DNA from: Burkholderiales bacterium
Lineage (GTDB): Bacteria > Pseudomonadota > Gammaproteobacteria > Burkholderiales > Burkholderiaceae_C
Length of the DNA stretch: 64,000 nucleotides
Direction of reading: 5' to 3'
NCBI GenBank assembly: GCA_016219375.1
Contig: JACRNC010000008.1
Location: 124,001-188,000 of the forward strand
Both the position numbers and the translations under genes were made by a program. Positions 1-9,971 of this stretch are shown piece by piece. The notes under the pieces were generated by a model that did not search any database, had not been told where the DNA came from, and was given only the letters and a program-made list of their open reading frames with translations. How positions within the stretch are numbered: the first letter of the stretch is position 1; each line of letters begins with the position of its first letter.

Positions 1-4
1 CACC

Positions 5-1615
5 ATGCCCCAAGCCGTGCCGCCCGATGCGCCTGCCTCCTCATCACCTGATGGACGTTTGATCGTGGCCTGGCGGCTGCTGGCCGTCACGCTGCTGGGC
101 TTTGCGTCGGGCCTGCCGCTGGCGCTCACCGGGCAGGCCATGCAGGCCTGGCTGAGCCTGGAGGGCCTGGACGTGGCCACCATCGGCTTCCTCAGCCTGG
201 TGGGCCTGCCCTACACCTTCAAGTTCCTGTGGGCGCCGCTGATGGACCGCTTCGAGCCACCGGGCCTGGGGCGGCGGCGCGGCTGGCTGGTGCTCACGCA
301 ATTGGGCCTGGCCGGTGCGCTGTGGGCGCTGGCGCAGACCTCGCCGACGCAGGCCACGCAGGCGTTTGCGCTGCTGGCCGTCGCCGTGGCGTTTCTCTCG
401 GCCTCGCAGGACGTGGTCATCGACGCCTGGCGCACCGACGTGCTGGCCGCCCACGAGCGCGGCATTGGGGCGTCGCTCAACGTGCTGGGCTACCGGCTGG
501 CGATGATCGTCTCCGGCGGCCTGGCGCTGATCTGGACGGACGCGCAGCAAGGCGGCGGCTGGACCTGGCCGCAGGTCTACGAGGGCATGGCCGGCCTGAT
601 GGCCGCAGTCGCCGTCGTCTCGGCCCTGGCCCTGCCGCGGGTGCGGGCGGCGGCGCGACCGTCCAGCGTGGCGCGGCATGACATGCTGGGCTTCCTCGCC
701 GTGGTGGCGGCCGTGGCCGTGGGCGTGCTGCTGACCGAGCGCGGCCCGGTGGGCTGGGCCGCGCGCGCCGTGGTCGCCCCGCTGCTTGCCGCAACCGATC
801 TCGCCGCGCCGCTGCAGGCCAAGTGGGTGGACCTGGCGGTGCTGCTGGCGGGCATCGCCGTCACCCTGCCGCTGGCCGCCTGGGCCGCGCGCCGGGCGCG
901 CTTCGAGACGCTGATCGGCGGCCTGCGCAGCTACTTCAGCCAGCCGGGCGCGGCGGCCTTCCTGGGTTTCATCGTGCTCTACAAGCTGGGCGACGCCTTT
1001 GCCGGCTCGCTGATGACGCCCTTCCTGCTCAAGGCCATGGCCTTTCCGTCGGCCGAGGTGGGCGTGGTCAACAAGCTCATCGGCCTGTGGCTGACGATAG
1101 CCGGGGCGCTGGTGGGCGGGCTGCTGATGCTGCGTCTGGGGCTGTGGCGGGCCCTCTTTCTCTTCGGCCTGCTGCAGATGGCGAGCAACCTGGGCTTCTG
1201 GTGGCTGGCCGTCAACGGCGCCGGCGCGCTGCCCGGGCTGGTGCTGCCGGCCTTCGACTGGGGCCTGGTGAAGCTGGCGCAGGCCACGCCGGTGGACGGC
1301 GGGCTGCTGATGGTGATCGCCTTCGAGAACCTGGCCGGCGGCATGGGCACCGCTGCCTTCGTCGCCTTCCTGATGGGGCTGTGCAACCAGCGCTTCACGG
1401 CCACGCAGTACGCGCTGCTGTCGGCCTTCGCCTCGGTGGGCCGGGTGTGGGTGGGCCCGCTGGCCGGCGTGCTGGCCGAGACCATCGGCTGGCCGACCTT
1501 CTTCATCGTGTCCACCGCGGCGGCGGCTCCGGCGTTATGGATGCTGTGGCGGCTGCGCGCGCCCATCCGTGCCCTGGAGGTCGACCGCACCGCGTCAGCC
1601 GCCACCGACGACTGA
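5..1615 (+). CDS. AmpG-like MFS permease (muropeptide transporter family)
   Basis: A 536-residue polytopic inner-membrane protein with about 12-14 hydrophobic segments and the two-halves layout of the major facilitator superfamily. The N-terminal part carries the family hallmarks of AmpG: a first helix ending in a glycine/leucine-rich stretch and the conserved SQDVVIDAWRTD motif at about residues 133-144. AmpG imports anhydro-muropeptides released from the cell wall into the cytoplasm for recycling and, in species with inducible AmpC, feeds beta-lactamase induction. The protein is somewhat longer than E. coli AmpG (491). The ATG lies four bases into the window, so any promoter is outside. mltA, whose products are AmpG substrates, lies about 4 kb away, which fits but does not prove the substrate. 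Family assignment is firm; the substrate is inferred. Confidence 0.8.
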   Translation: MPQAVPPDAPASSSPDGRLIVAWRLLAVTLLGFASGLPLALTGQAMQAWLSLEGLDVATIGFLSLVGLPYTFKFLWAPLMDRFEPPGLGRRRGWLVLTQLGLAGALWALAQTSPTQATQAFALLAVAVAFLSASQDVVIDAWRTDVLAAHERGIGASLNVLGYRLAMIVSGGLALIWTDAQQGGGWTWPQVYEGMAGLMAAVAVVSALALPRVRAAARPSSVARHDMLGFLAVVAAVAVGVLLTERGPVGWAARAVVAPLLAATDLAAPLQAKWVDLAVLLAGIAVTLPLAAWAARRARFETLIGGLRSYFSQPGAAAFLGFIVLYKLGDAFAGSLMTPFLLKAMAFPSAEVGVVNKLIGLWLTIAGALVGGLLMLRLGLWRALFLFGLLQMASNLGFWWLAVNGAGALPGLVLPAFDWGLVKLAQATPVDGGLLMVIAFENLAGGMGTAAFVAFLMGLCNQRFTATQYALLSAFASVGRVWVGPLAGVLAETIGWPTFFIVSTAAAAPALWMLWRLRAPIRALEVDRTASAATDD

Positions 1616-1942
1616 ACGGGGCCGGCGCCCCGTCGATGCAGCGTGGGGCGCTTCCTAGAATCAGGCGCCAACCGCGTGCGCCGGCTTGGGCGCGCTGCCA
1701 CGGCTTGCCCGCGATCCGGCACGACGCGGATGCACGCAACGCGCGGCCGGGGAAGCTGGGCAGGCAGGCCGGCCTCGCCCGCAGAAGCGGGGTCGGTTCG
1801 TGCCCTGTTTGCGCCATGTTTGCGCCCTTGTCCACGCGGCCTGCCGCCCGCATCTGTGCTGCTGCCGCCCACACCGGCGCATCGGCCGCCCCAGCCTGCT
1901 CACCGGCCGGGCGGCAGACGACAACCCGAGGAAGCCTTGCCC
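1616..1942 (+). other. Intergenic stretch upstream of the M48 peptidase
   Basis: This 327-bp gap contains no convincing gene: the frame that stays open through it encodes an arginine/proline-rich composition typical of non-coding GC-rich DNA. A TAGAAT hexamer at 1656-1661 could be a -10 element for the downstream peptidase, which would give a leader of about 280 nt. A near-duplicate GTTTGCGCC occurs twice around 1806-1825. I see no clear terminator for the upstream permease. Confidence 0.4.
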
Positions 1943-2875
1943 ATGACGCCCCGCCCCTACGACCCGCAAGCCGAGTTCCAGCCCGGCGAGGACCTGCAGC
2001 TCCACCGCTGGGGCTGCCGCTGCGCGCTGCACGGCCGGCGCCTGTTCACCGGCGCGCTCGCCGCGGGCACGCTGGCCGCCACGCTGCCGGCCGGCGCGGC
2101 CGAGCAGGCCCAGCGAGAAGGCGTGGACGTGGGCGGCGAGTCCTGGGCCACGCGCCTGGTGCCCGCCGAGCAGGTCGAGGCCGCCGGCGTGCAGGAGTAC
2201 GGCAAGCTGATCGCCCAGGCCCGCGCCCAGGGCGCGCTGGCGCCGGACAACCATCCGCAGGTGATCCGCCTGCGCGCCATCGCCCGCGCCCTCATCCCCA
2301 ACGCCATGCCCTGGAACGCCCGCTCGCGGCAGTGGCCCTGGGAGGTCAACCTGATCGGCTCCAAGCAGATCAACGCCTTCTGCATGCCCGGCGGCAAGAT
2401 CGCCTTCTTCACCGGCATCCTCGACCAGCTCAAGCTCACCGACGACGAGGTGGCGATGGTCATGGGCCACGAGGCCGCCCATGCCCTGCGCGAGCACGCC
2501 CGCGAGCGCATGGGCAAGACGGCCGCCACGCGGCTGGGCGCCGGGCTGATCTCCTCCATCCTGGGCCTGGGCAACACCGGCGACACGCTGCTCAACATCG
2601 GCAGCCAGCTGCTCACGCTGCGCTTCTCGCGCGAGGACGAGTCCGAGGCGGATCTCGTCGGCATGGAGATCGCCGCGCGCACCGGCTACGACCCGCGCGC
2701 CGGCGTCAGCCTGTGGCAGAAGATGGGCCAGGCCAGCAAGGGCGCCCCGCCGCAGTTCCTGTCCACCCACCCCAGCGGCTCCAGCCGCATCCAGGACATC
2801 CAGGCCAACCTGCCGCGGGTGATGCCGCTCTACGAGCGCGCGGCCAAGCCGGCCCGGCGGTTCGACCGGGGGTGA
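1943..2875 (+). CDS. M48 family zinc metallopeptidase, exported
   Basis: A 310-residue protein with the M48 zinc site HEAAH at residues 176-180 and the downstream acidic ligand in the SREDESEAD segment. The N-terminus carries a paired-arginine motif (GRRLFTGALAAG, about residues 31-42) followed by a hydrophobic stretch and an alanine-rich cleavage region. This looks like a Tat-type signal and implies a periplasmic location. M48 proteases of this size (BepA/LoiP-like) usually act in outer-membrane or periplasmic protein quality control. The ATG was chosen because a GAGGAAG ribosome-binding site lies about 9 nt before it and the open frame further upstream is not protein-like. Two cysteines just before the twin arginines (CRC) are unusual and could bind metal or be chance. 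Confidence 0.85.
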   Translation: MTPRPYDPQAEFQPGEDLQLHRWGCRCALHGRRLFTGALAAGTLAATLPAGAAEQAQREGVDVGGESWATRLVPAEQVEAAGVQEYGKLIAQARAQGALAPDNHPQVIRLRAIARALIPNAMPWNARSRQWPWEVNLIGSKQINAFCMPGGKIAFFTGILDQLKLTDDEVAMVMGHEAAHALREHARERMGKTAATRLGAGLISSILGLGNTGDTLLNIGSQLLTLRFSREDESEADLVGMEIAARTGYDPRAGVSLWQKMGQASKGAPPQFLSTHPSGSSRIQDIQANLPRVMPLYERAAKPARRFDRG

Positions 2876-2887
2876 GCGCAGGCCGGC

Positions 2888-3130
2888 TCAGTCCGGTAGC
2901 TCGTCCCCGCTGACCGGCGCATCCGCCGGGCTGGCCTGCAGCCAGGCGTCGAAAGCCGCATCGTCGCCGCGCGCCATGCGCTCGCGGAAGTAGGCCTCCG
3001 TCTTGAGGGCCGAGACCTTCTCCGCGATCGCGGTCACGAAGAACTGGTTCATCGACACCTTCTCGTCTTCGGCCACCTTGCGGGCGTACTCGAAGAGGGA
3101 TTCAGGCACTCGCAATGCGTAGTTGGCCAT
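2888..3130 (-). CDS. Ribbon-helix-helix (CopG/HicB-like) antitoxin
   Basis: An 80-residue protein whose first 45 residues read as a ribbon-helix-helix DNA-binding fold: a short basic strand (YALRVPESLFEYARKVA) followed by two helices with SMNQFFVTAIAEKV. The C-terminal 35 residues are acidic and polar, as expected for a toxin-neutralising tail. It follows the PIN-domain gene by 10 bp on the same strand and has a good AGGAG site before its ATG. The order toxin first, antitoxin second is the reverse of most VapBC pairs but is common in the COG1569 PIN group. It probably neutralises the PIN nuclease and represses the pair's own promoter. Confidence 0.75.
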   Translation of the reverse strand: MANYALRVPESLFEYARKVAEDEKVSMNQFFVTAIAEKVSALKTEAYFRERMARGDDAAFDAWLQASPADAPVSGDELPD

Positions 3131-3140
3131 GTCGGTTCTC

Positions 3141-3575
3141 CTAGGGCGAGCCGCGCAACACCTCCTGGACGAACCGACCAGGGGTGAAGACCGGCAGCTT
3201 GAAGCGAGCCGCTGCGCGGTCGAAATCTGCGGTGTTCAGTGTGACCAGAGCCTGAACGCGCCCGTCCAGTGCCGTCTCCAGCACCATTTCATCGGCCGCA
3301 TCTCGCGTCTGAGGACGCCACAGGACGTGCAGCTCGACCGGCTCGACGTAGCGGCACAAGGCATCCAGGAAGGCGTCCACCATCTCCACGGTTCGCCCGC
3401 CGGGCTGCAGGTGCTCCGGGCGCTTGAGCACCGCCTCGTACTCCAGCATCAGCGGAACAGACGCCACGGCCATGAAGCGACGCGCCCTCAAGGCGGACAG
3501 CAGCGCGAACGAGGCACCGAGACGGCTGCGCGACGCGGCCACCAGCACATTCGTATCCAGTACCACACGGAGCAT
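3141..3575 (-). CDS. PIN-domain toxin (COG1569-type ribonuclease)
   Basis: A protein of 144 residues starting VVLDTNVLVAASRSR: the first acidic residue of the PIN active site lies in LDTNV, an acidic segment (DAADEMVLETAL) supplies the central carboxylates, and TLNTADFDRA near residue 115 supplies the last. PIN toxins of this type are Mg-dependent RNases that cut tRNA or rRNA. The GTG nine bases upstream (3584) is an alternative start; the ATG is preferred because family members begin with methionine directly before the first beta strand. A 6-bp inverted repeat covers the start region and may be the autoregulatory operator. The pair is small and plasmid-like in type, so it may be a recent arrival, but no mobile element borders it. 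Confidence 0.75.
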   Translation of the reverse strand: MLRVVLDTNVLVAASRSRLGASFALLSALRARRFMAVASVPLMLEYEAVLKRPEHLQPGGRTVEMVDAFLDALCRYVEPVELHVLWRPQTRDAADEMVLETALDGRVQALVTLNTADFDRAAARFKLPVFTPGRFVQEVLRGSP

Positions 3576-3589
3576 ATCGCGCACGATAT
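3574..3589. promoter_or_regulatory. Inverted repeat over the PIN toxin start (candidate operator)
   Basis: A perfect 6-bp inverted repeat, ATATCG - 4 bp - CGATAT, covers the start codon of the PIN gene. Ribbon-helix-helix antitoxins typically bind short palindromes at this position to repress their own operon. The role is inferred from position only. Confidence 0.4.
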
Positions 3590-3648
3590 CAGTTGTTGCC
3601 GGGAAGCGGGCAATGACTGCACCCGGGCGCGGCGCCAGGCACTGCGGC

Positions 3649-5754
<2,106 letters not shown>

Positions 5755-5766
5755 GGAAAAGCCAGC

Positions 5767-6957
5767 CTAGCTGCCCACCGCCGCGTTCCGCGGCCACAGC
5801 ACCCACATGCGCAGCGGCTGCCTGGTGCGGCCGGCCTGGGCCTCGGCCTCCTCGCCCCAGCCCCAGAAGTAGTCCGCGCGCACGGCGCCGGTGATGGCGC
5901 TGCCGGTGTCCTGGGCGATCACCAGCCGCTGCAGCGGGCGCGGCAGCGGCGCCTGGGCGGCGGGCTGCCAGGGCTGCGGCTCGGTGCTGACCAGCCACAC
6001 CGGCGTGCCGTAGGGCAGGGCGCTGCGGTCCACCGCGATGGAGCGGCCGGGCGTCAACGGCACGCCCTGCGCGCCCACCGGGCCGATGCCGGGGTCGGGC
6101 AGCGGCTGCTCGCGGAAGAACACCAGCCGCGGGTTGGCCGCGAGCATCTCGTCCACGCGCTGCGGATGCAGCTGGGCCCAGGCGCGGATGGCCGGCCAGT
6201 TGGCGCCGTCGGCGCTGAGCTCGCCCTGCTGGATCAGCCAGCGGCCCACCGACTGGTAGGGCTGGCCGTTGTGGCCGGCAAAGGCCAGGCGCACCACGCG
6301 CGGCTGGCCGTCGGCGCCCGGCGCATCCAGCAGCCGCACCCGGCCCGAGCCCTGGATCTGCAGCGACAGCGCCTGCAGCGGGTCGGCCACGAAGGCCAGC
6401 TCGCGCCCGGCCAGCGCGGCGCGGGCCGCCGGCTCGCGCTGGGCCTGCTCGCGCGTCCACCAGGGCTGGCGGCGCGCCAGGTCGGCCGGCGGCGCATGCA
6501 GCGCGTGGCGGAAGACGGCATCGGGCTGGCGGCGCGCATCGACCAGCGGCTCGAAGTAGCCGGTGAGCAGGCCGGCCGCCTCGCCGGCGGTCGTCTCCAC
6601 CCGCCAGGGGCGCAGGTGGCGCTGCAGCCAGGCCCGTACCGAGGCCTCGTCGCCCGGCACGCCGCGTGCGGCGGCGCACGGCGCCTGCCACGGCGGCTGC
6701 GGGCGCTCGCAGCTGCGCAGCAGCGCGGGCCAGGCCTCGGCCACGCGGTCCTGCGACCAGCCGGGCAGCTCGGCCCAGTCGGCTGCCACCCAGCGCGCGC
6801 CGCTGCGCTGCAGGATGTCGCGGCCCGCCGGCGCCGTGGTGGCCGCCGGCGTGGAGGCGTCGGCCACCGGCGGCGGCGCATCCGGCAGGCTGCCGCAGCC
6901 GGCCAGCGTTCCTAGAATGGCCGCCGCCGTGGCCCAGGCCGCGCCCTGGCGGCGCAC
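5767..6957 (-). CDS. mltA: Membrane-bound lytic murein transglycosylase A (MltA)
   Basis: A lipoprotein of 396 residues if started at the GTG chosen here. This start gives a short lipoprotein signal with basic residues, a hydrophobic segment and the lipobox LAGC, so the mature protein is acylated at about Cys21. The body matches MltA: TGYFEPLVDARR, the SLQIQGSGRVRL and GHNGQPYQSVGRWL segments of the double-psi barrel, and a 3D domain with VIAQDTGSAITGAVRADYFWG holding the catalytic aspartates. MltA cleaves the MurNAc-GlcNAc bond to form 1,6-anhydro-muropeptides, the ligands of AmpG-type permeases such as the one at the window start. The frame stays open upstream across the divergent small gene, but that extension is cysteine/arginine-rich and unlikely to be real. 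Confidence 0.9.
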   Translation of the reverse strand: MRRQGAAWATAAAILGTLAGCGSLPDAPPPVADASTPAATTAPAGRDILQRSGARWVAADWAELPGWSQDRVAEAWPALLRSCERPQPPWQAPCAAARGVPGDEASVRAWLQRHLRPWRVETTAGEAAGLLTGYFEPLVDARRQPDAVFRHALHAPPADLARRQPWWTREQAQREPAARAALAGRELAFVADPLQALSLQIQGSGRVRLLDAPGADGQPRVVRLAFAGHNGQPYQSVGRWLIQQGELSADGANWPAIRAWAQLHPQRVDEMLAANPRLVFFREQPLPDPGIGPVGAQGVPLTPGRSIAVDRSALPYGTPVWLVSTEPQPWQPAAQAPLPRPLQRLVIAQDTGSAITGAVRADYFWGWGEEAEAQAGRTRQPLRMWVLWPRNAAVGS

Positions 6958-7072
6958 GGCGGCGGCCGCAGCGGCCCGGCGCGCGGGCTGCCGCGCCCGG
7001 GCACAGTCCGGCGCGCAGACTGGCGCGCAGACCGGCCCCGCCTTCAGCCCTTCATCCCCTGCCCGACCGACC

Positions 7073-7249
7073 ATGTGGCTCATCCTGCTGGAGGCGCTGG
7101 CCGCCCTGCTGATCTTCGTCTTCATCATCTGGTGGACCATGTTCTCGGGCCGCCGCAAGGGTGAGCGCCCGGGTGGGAGTTCTGCTGGGAGCTCTGTTGG
7201 GCGCCCGGCCGCCGGCTCCGGCGAGCCGCCGCGACGCGATCCGGGCTGA
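7073..7249 (+). CDS. Small single-span membrane protein (58 residues)
   Basis: A 58-residue ORF divergent from mltA. Residues 2-20 form one strongly hydrophobic helix (LILLEALAALLIFVFIIWW), followed by TMFSGRRKGE and a disordered, glycine/serine/arginine-rich tail. The basic residues right after the helix predict an N-out, C-in topology. Short proteins with this helix-WWTMFSGR-KGE layout occur as unnamed conserved ORFs in Burkholderiales as far as I recall; no function is known to me. The preceding frame is open but not protein-like, so the ATG at the hydrophobic helix is the natural start. No obvious Shine-Dalgarno is seen. It is too short and antisense-overlapped to be found reliably by routine gene calling. 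Confidence 0.65.
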   Translation: MWLILLEALAALLIFVFIIWWTMFSGRRKGERPGGSSAGSSVGRPAAGSGEPPRRDPG

Positions 7250-7298
7250 CCCGCACGGCCCCGCCAGGCCCCGCACTGGGCGGCCCTTCCATCCGCGC

Positions 7299-9461
7299 TC
7301 ACTGCGGCGGCCGGGGCGGCACCGGCGGGTCGGCCGGCTCGGCCCGCGGCGGGCGCGGCGGCAGCAGGAAGCTCAAGGGGTGGCTCAGCAGCCGGCGCAG
7401 CACCGCGCGGCGCAGCCGGGCGCGGTCCTTCACGCGGATGCCGCGCGAGCGCAGCGCCACGCGCAGCGCAAAGAAGAAGCTCACGCCCACGTTGAGCAGC
7501 CCGGTCAGCAGCACCGCGCCCAGGCACCACCAGAAGGCGGGCAGGTGCAGCACGCCGGTGCCCAGCGTGCCGGCCGCCGCCGCCAGCTGGCCCATCGACA
7601 GCGTCACGTGGCGCACGTCCAGCGGCAGCGCGAAGAAGCTCGCGATCACCGGCACCAGGCCCAGCATCAGCCCCAGCGACACATTGGCCGCCAGGCCGGA
7701 GACGTGCTGGCGCCACCAGGTGGCCCAGCGCGCCGCGCGCTTGGCGCCCAGCCGCGCCGTGATGCGCGGGTTCCAGCGGATCGCGCTGTCCAGCCGGTGC
7801 AGCACGAACCAGTTCTCCGCCCAGCCGGCGATCAGGCTGGAGGCGAACAGCAGCACGCCGGTGAAGGCCGCGTACCACAGCGACGGCCCCAGCAGCGTCA
7901 GCGCATGCAGCACGTGCTCGGCATGCGGGCGGTCGATCAGCGGCCGGCCCAGCGTCTGCTGCGCGATCCACTGCGCCGCCAGCACCACCGGCGCCACGGC
8001 GCAGACGTTGCCGATGATCCCGGCCATCTGCGAGCGGATGAGGTGCGCCACCTCGTCGACGAAGCGCTCCACCGAGGCGTCGTCGCTCACGTCGGCCAGC
8101 CGCGCGGCCATCGCCGGCGCCGTCATCGCCGGCTGCTTGGTGGCCACCGTGAAGTGCAGCAGGTAGATGACGACGAAGCTGACCGCGTAATTCAGCCCCG
8201 CACCGAAGCCGGCCCAGAACGGCGACAGGCCCAGCGCCAGGATGGCGAACTTGAGGAAGGTGGTGGCCGCCAGCACCGCGCCGCCGCCCAGGGCGCGGCC
8301 GAGCATCTGCCGGTACTCGGCGCGGGTGCGGGTGATGTAGTGCTCGCCGGTCTCGGCGCTGCGCTCGGCCACCTTGCGCGCCAGCATCGAGTAGTGCCGC
8401 GCGAACAGCGCGCGGATGCTGCGCCGCTGCTCGGTGGTCTCCACCAGGTCGGCGGTCAGCTCGGCCACCTCGCGCCCCGGCTCGTCGGCCAGCACGCAGT
8501 TCAGCAGCGACTCGATGCGCCGCGCGCGGGCGCGGATCTGATCCACCTGGAAGACCACGCCCACCGACACGCCGTGCTCCTCCAGATGCTCGTGCACGGT
8601 GTCCGCGGCACGGCGGCAGGCGTCCAGCAGCGCACGCAGGTACATCGCCTGGCGGGCCAGCTCGGCATGCGCGTCGGCGCGGCCGGCGGCGCGCGCATCG
8701 GCCGTCTCGCGCAGCTGCTCGGCCACGCGGGCGAGCTGCGTGAAGGGCCGGTCGGCCAGGGCCTCGCGGCTCATGCGCGGGCGCAGCGTGCCGCCCTGGC
8801 CCAGCGCGCGGATCTGCGCGGCCAGCACGGCAATGGCATCGAAGAACGGCGCCTGCCAGGTCGGCACGCTGGCGGCCTGCCTGTCGCCGCCCAGTCCGCC
8901 GCCCAGTCCGTCGCCGCCCTGTGTGGCCTCGTGCAGCAGCGCGCCCAGGCGGGCCAGCGTGGCCTCGTCCAGCGCGCGCAGCCAGGCCGCGTCCTCCGGC
9001 GCCTTGAACAGCAGGCCGAAGAGCTCGGCCAGGTCCAGCGTGGCCGGCGTGGCCGGCAGCAGGCGGCGGCGCAGGCGGTCGGTCAGCTCGTCGAAGAAGG
9101 CCGAGCGCGGTGCAAAGCCGTAGTCGGCCAGCAGCGTGGTGGCATCCACCTCGCGCCAGGTGGCCTGGATGACGCCGGCCACGGCGGCGCGGTGCTCGGG
9201 GTGCTGCTCCAGCACGTGCAGCAGCTGGCGCAGGCGCAGCACGGGCAGCGGCGTGGCCCGCTCGTCCAGCGCGTCGCCCGCCTGTGGATGGCGCAGCCAC
9301 TCCATCAGCCGCACCAGCCAGATGTGGCGCTCGGGCATGTCGGCGCGGGCGTCGGCGGCCGACAGCAGCTCGGCCACGTTCCAGCCGGCGGGGGTGTCGG
9401 CCTGCCTGCCCGGCCGACGCAGGGGCCCACGCCAGGGCCGGCTCAGCCTGGGCCAGCGCAT
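7299..9461 (-). CDS. Gcr-like 'site-specific recombinase' family membrane protein
   Basis: A 720-residue protein whose N-terminal 400 residues are soluble and alpha-helical and whose C-terminal part carries about six membrane segments (for example LNYAVSFVVIYLLHFTVATKQPA and the LASSLIAGWAENWFV region). It matches the family labelled 'site-specific recombinase' after gonococcal Gcr (PF10136). The membrane topology and lack of a tyrosine or serine recombinase active site make that name doubtful; the true role is unknown. The ATG overlaps the apaG stop by one base (TGATG), so the two genes are translationally coupled. A TTG one codon upstream is an alternative start. The last 25 residues are proline-rich. 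Confidence 0.8.
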   Translation of the reverse strand: MRWPRLSRPWRGPLRRPGRQADTPAGWNVAELLSAADARADMPERHIWLVRLMEWLRHPQAGDALDERATPLPVLRLRQLLHVLEQHPEHRAAVAGVIQATWREVDATTLLADYGFAPRSAFFDELTDRLRRRLLPATPATLDLAELFGLLFKAPEDAAWLRALDEATLARLGALLHEATQGGDGLGGGLGGDRQAASVPTWQAPFFDAIAVLAAQIRALGQGGTLRPRMSREALADRPFTQLARVAEQLRETADARAAGRADAHAELARQAMYLRALLDACRRAADTVHEHLEEHGVSVGVVFQVDQIRARARRIESLLNCVLADEPGREVAELTADLVETTEQRRSIRALFARHYSMLARKVAERSAETGEHYITRTRAEYRQMLGRALGGGAVLAATTFLKFAILALGLSPFWAGFGAGLNYAVSFVVIYLLHFTVATKQPAMTAPAMAARLADVSDDASVERFVDEVAHLIRSQMAGIIGNVCAVAPVVLAAQWIAQQTLGRPLIDRPHAEHVLHALTLLGPSLWYAAFTGVLLFASSLIAGWAENWFVLHRLDSAIRWNPRITARLGAKRAARWATWWRQHVSGLAANVSLGLMLGLVPVIASFFALPLDVRHVTLSMGQLAAAAGTLGTGVLHLPAFWWCLGAVLLTGLLNVGVSFFFALRVALRSRGIRVKDRARLRRAVLRRLLSHPLSFLLPPRPPRAEPADPPVPPRPPQ

Positions 9462-9835
9462 CAATGCAGCGCCGAGGGCAGCGCGAGCAGGAACTCGGGC
9501 ACCGGCGCGTCGAAGGGCTCGCAGGCGTCGGTGACGCAGAAGAAGCGCCCGCTCATGCTGCCGCGCGGCGTGGCGATCTGCGCCCAGGACGTGTACTCGA
9601 AGCGCTCGCCCGGCTTGAGCAGCGGCTGGTGGCCCACCACTGCCAGCCCGCTGACCCGCTGCACCGTGCCGGCGGCATCGGTGATCGTCCAGTGCCGGCC
9701 GATCAGCTGCGCGGCCACCTCGCCGGTGTTCTCGATGGTCAGCGTGTAGGCGAAGGCATAGACCGACTGCTCCGGCGCCGATTGCTCGGGCAGGAAGCGG
9801 GTCTGCGAGCGGACGGTGAACTGGGCGCGCGGCAT
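9461..9835 (-). CDS. apaG: ApaG (Co2+/Mg2+ efflux-associated protein)
   Basis: A 124-residue single-domain protein with the ApaG/DUF525 immunoglobulin-like fold: repeated beta-strand blocks (YAFAYTLTIENTGEV, LIGRHWTITDAAG) and the signature LKPGERFEYTSW followed by GSMSGRFF. Length is exactly that of E. coli ApaG (125). The protein is linked to divalent cation (Co/Mg) homeostasis by genetics in enterobacteria, but no enzymatic activity is known; related domains occur in F-box proteins and PrimPol regulators. The start was chosen at the ATG giving MPRAQFTVRSQ. It lies 7 nt after a TAGAAT hexamer, so the transcript may be leaderless, and an upstream in-frame start would fall inside that promoter. 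Confidence 0.92.
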   Translation of the reverse strand: MPRAQFTVRSQTRFLPEQSAPEQSVYAFAYTLTIENTGEVAAQLIGRHWTITDAAGTVQRVSGLAVVGHQPLLKPGERFEYTSWAQIATPRGSMSGRFFCVTDACEPFDAPVPEFLLALPSALH

Positions 9836-9842
9836 GCGGGGG

Positions 9843-9848
9843 ATTCTA
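9843..9848 (-). promoter_or_regulatory. Candidate -10 element of apaG (leaderless arrangement)
   Basis: TAGAAT on the minus strand ends 7 nt before the apaG ATG. Transcription starting about 7 nt after a -10 box would begin at the start codon itself. No matching -35 hexamer is obvious. Confidence 0.45.
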
Positions 9849-9971
9849 GGGAGCGGCCCCCTCGCGCGTGCAGGCCACAAGGCCTGGGCCGGCTGTCAGC
9901 CGGCGCCGGCAAGCCGCCGCGCGCCCGCGGCATCCTGCTTGCCCGCGCCGCCTGCCCACACCCGCCCCACG

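Noticed and set aside
2888-3575. HicAB module
   Set aside because: The partner is a PIN-domain protein, not the small dsRBD-like HicA, so the pair is a PIN/RHH module.
5767-9300. A 1177-residue fused mltA frame
   Set aside because: The upstream two thirds are the shadow of the Gcr-like gene; the lipoprotein signal at 6.9 kb marks the true N-terminus.
7299-9461. Mobile element suggested by the family name 'site-specific recombinase'
   Set aside because: The protein is a multi-pass membrane protein without recombinase catalytic motifs, sits in a coupled operon with apaG, and has no terminal repeats nearby.
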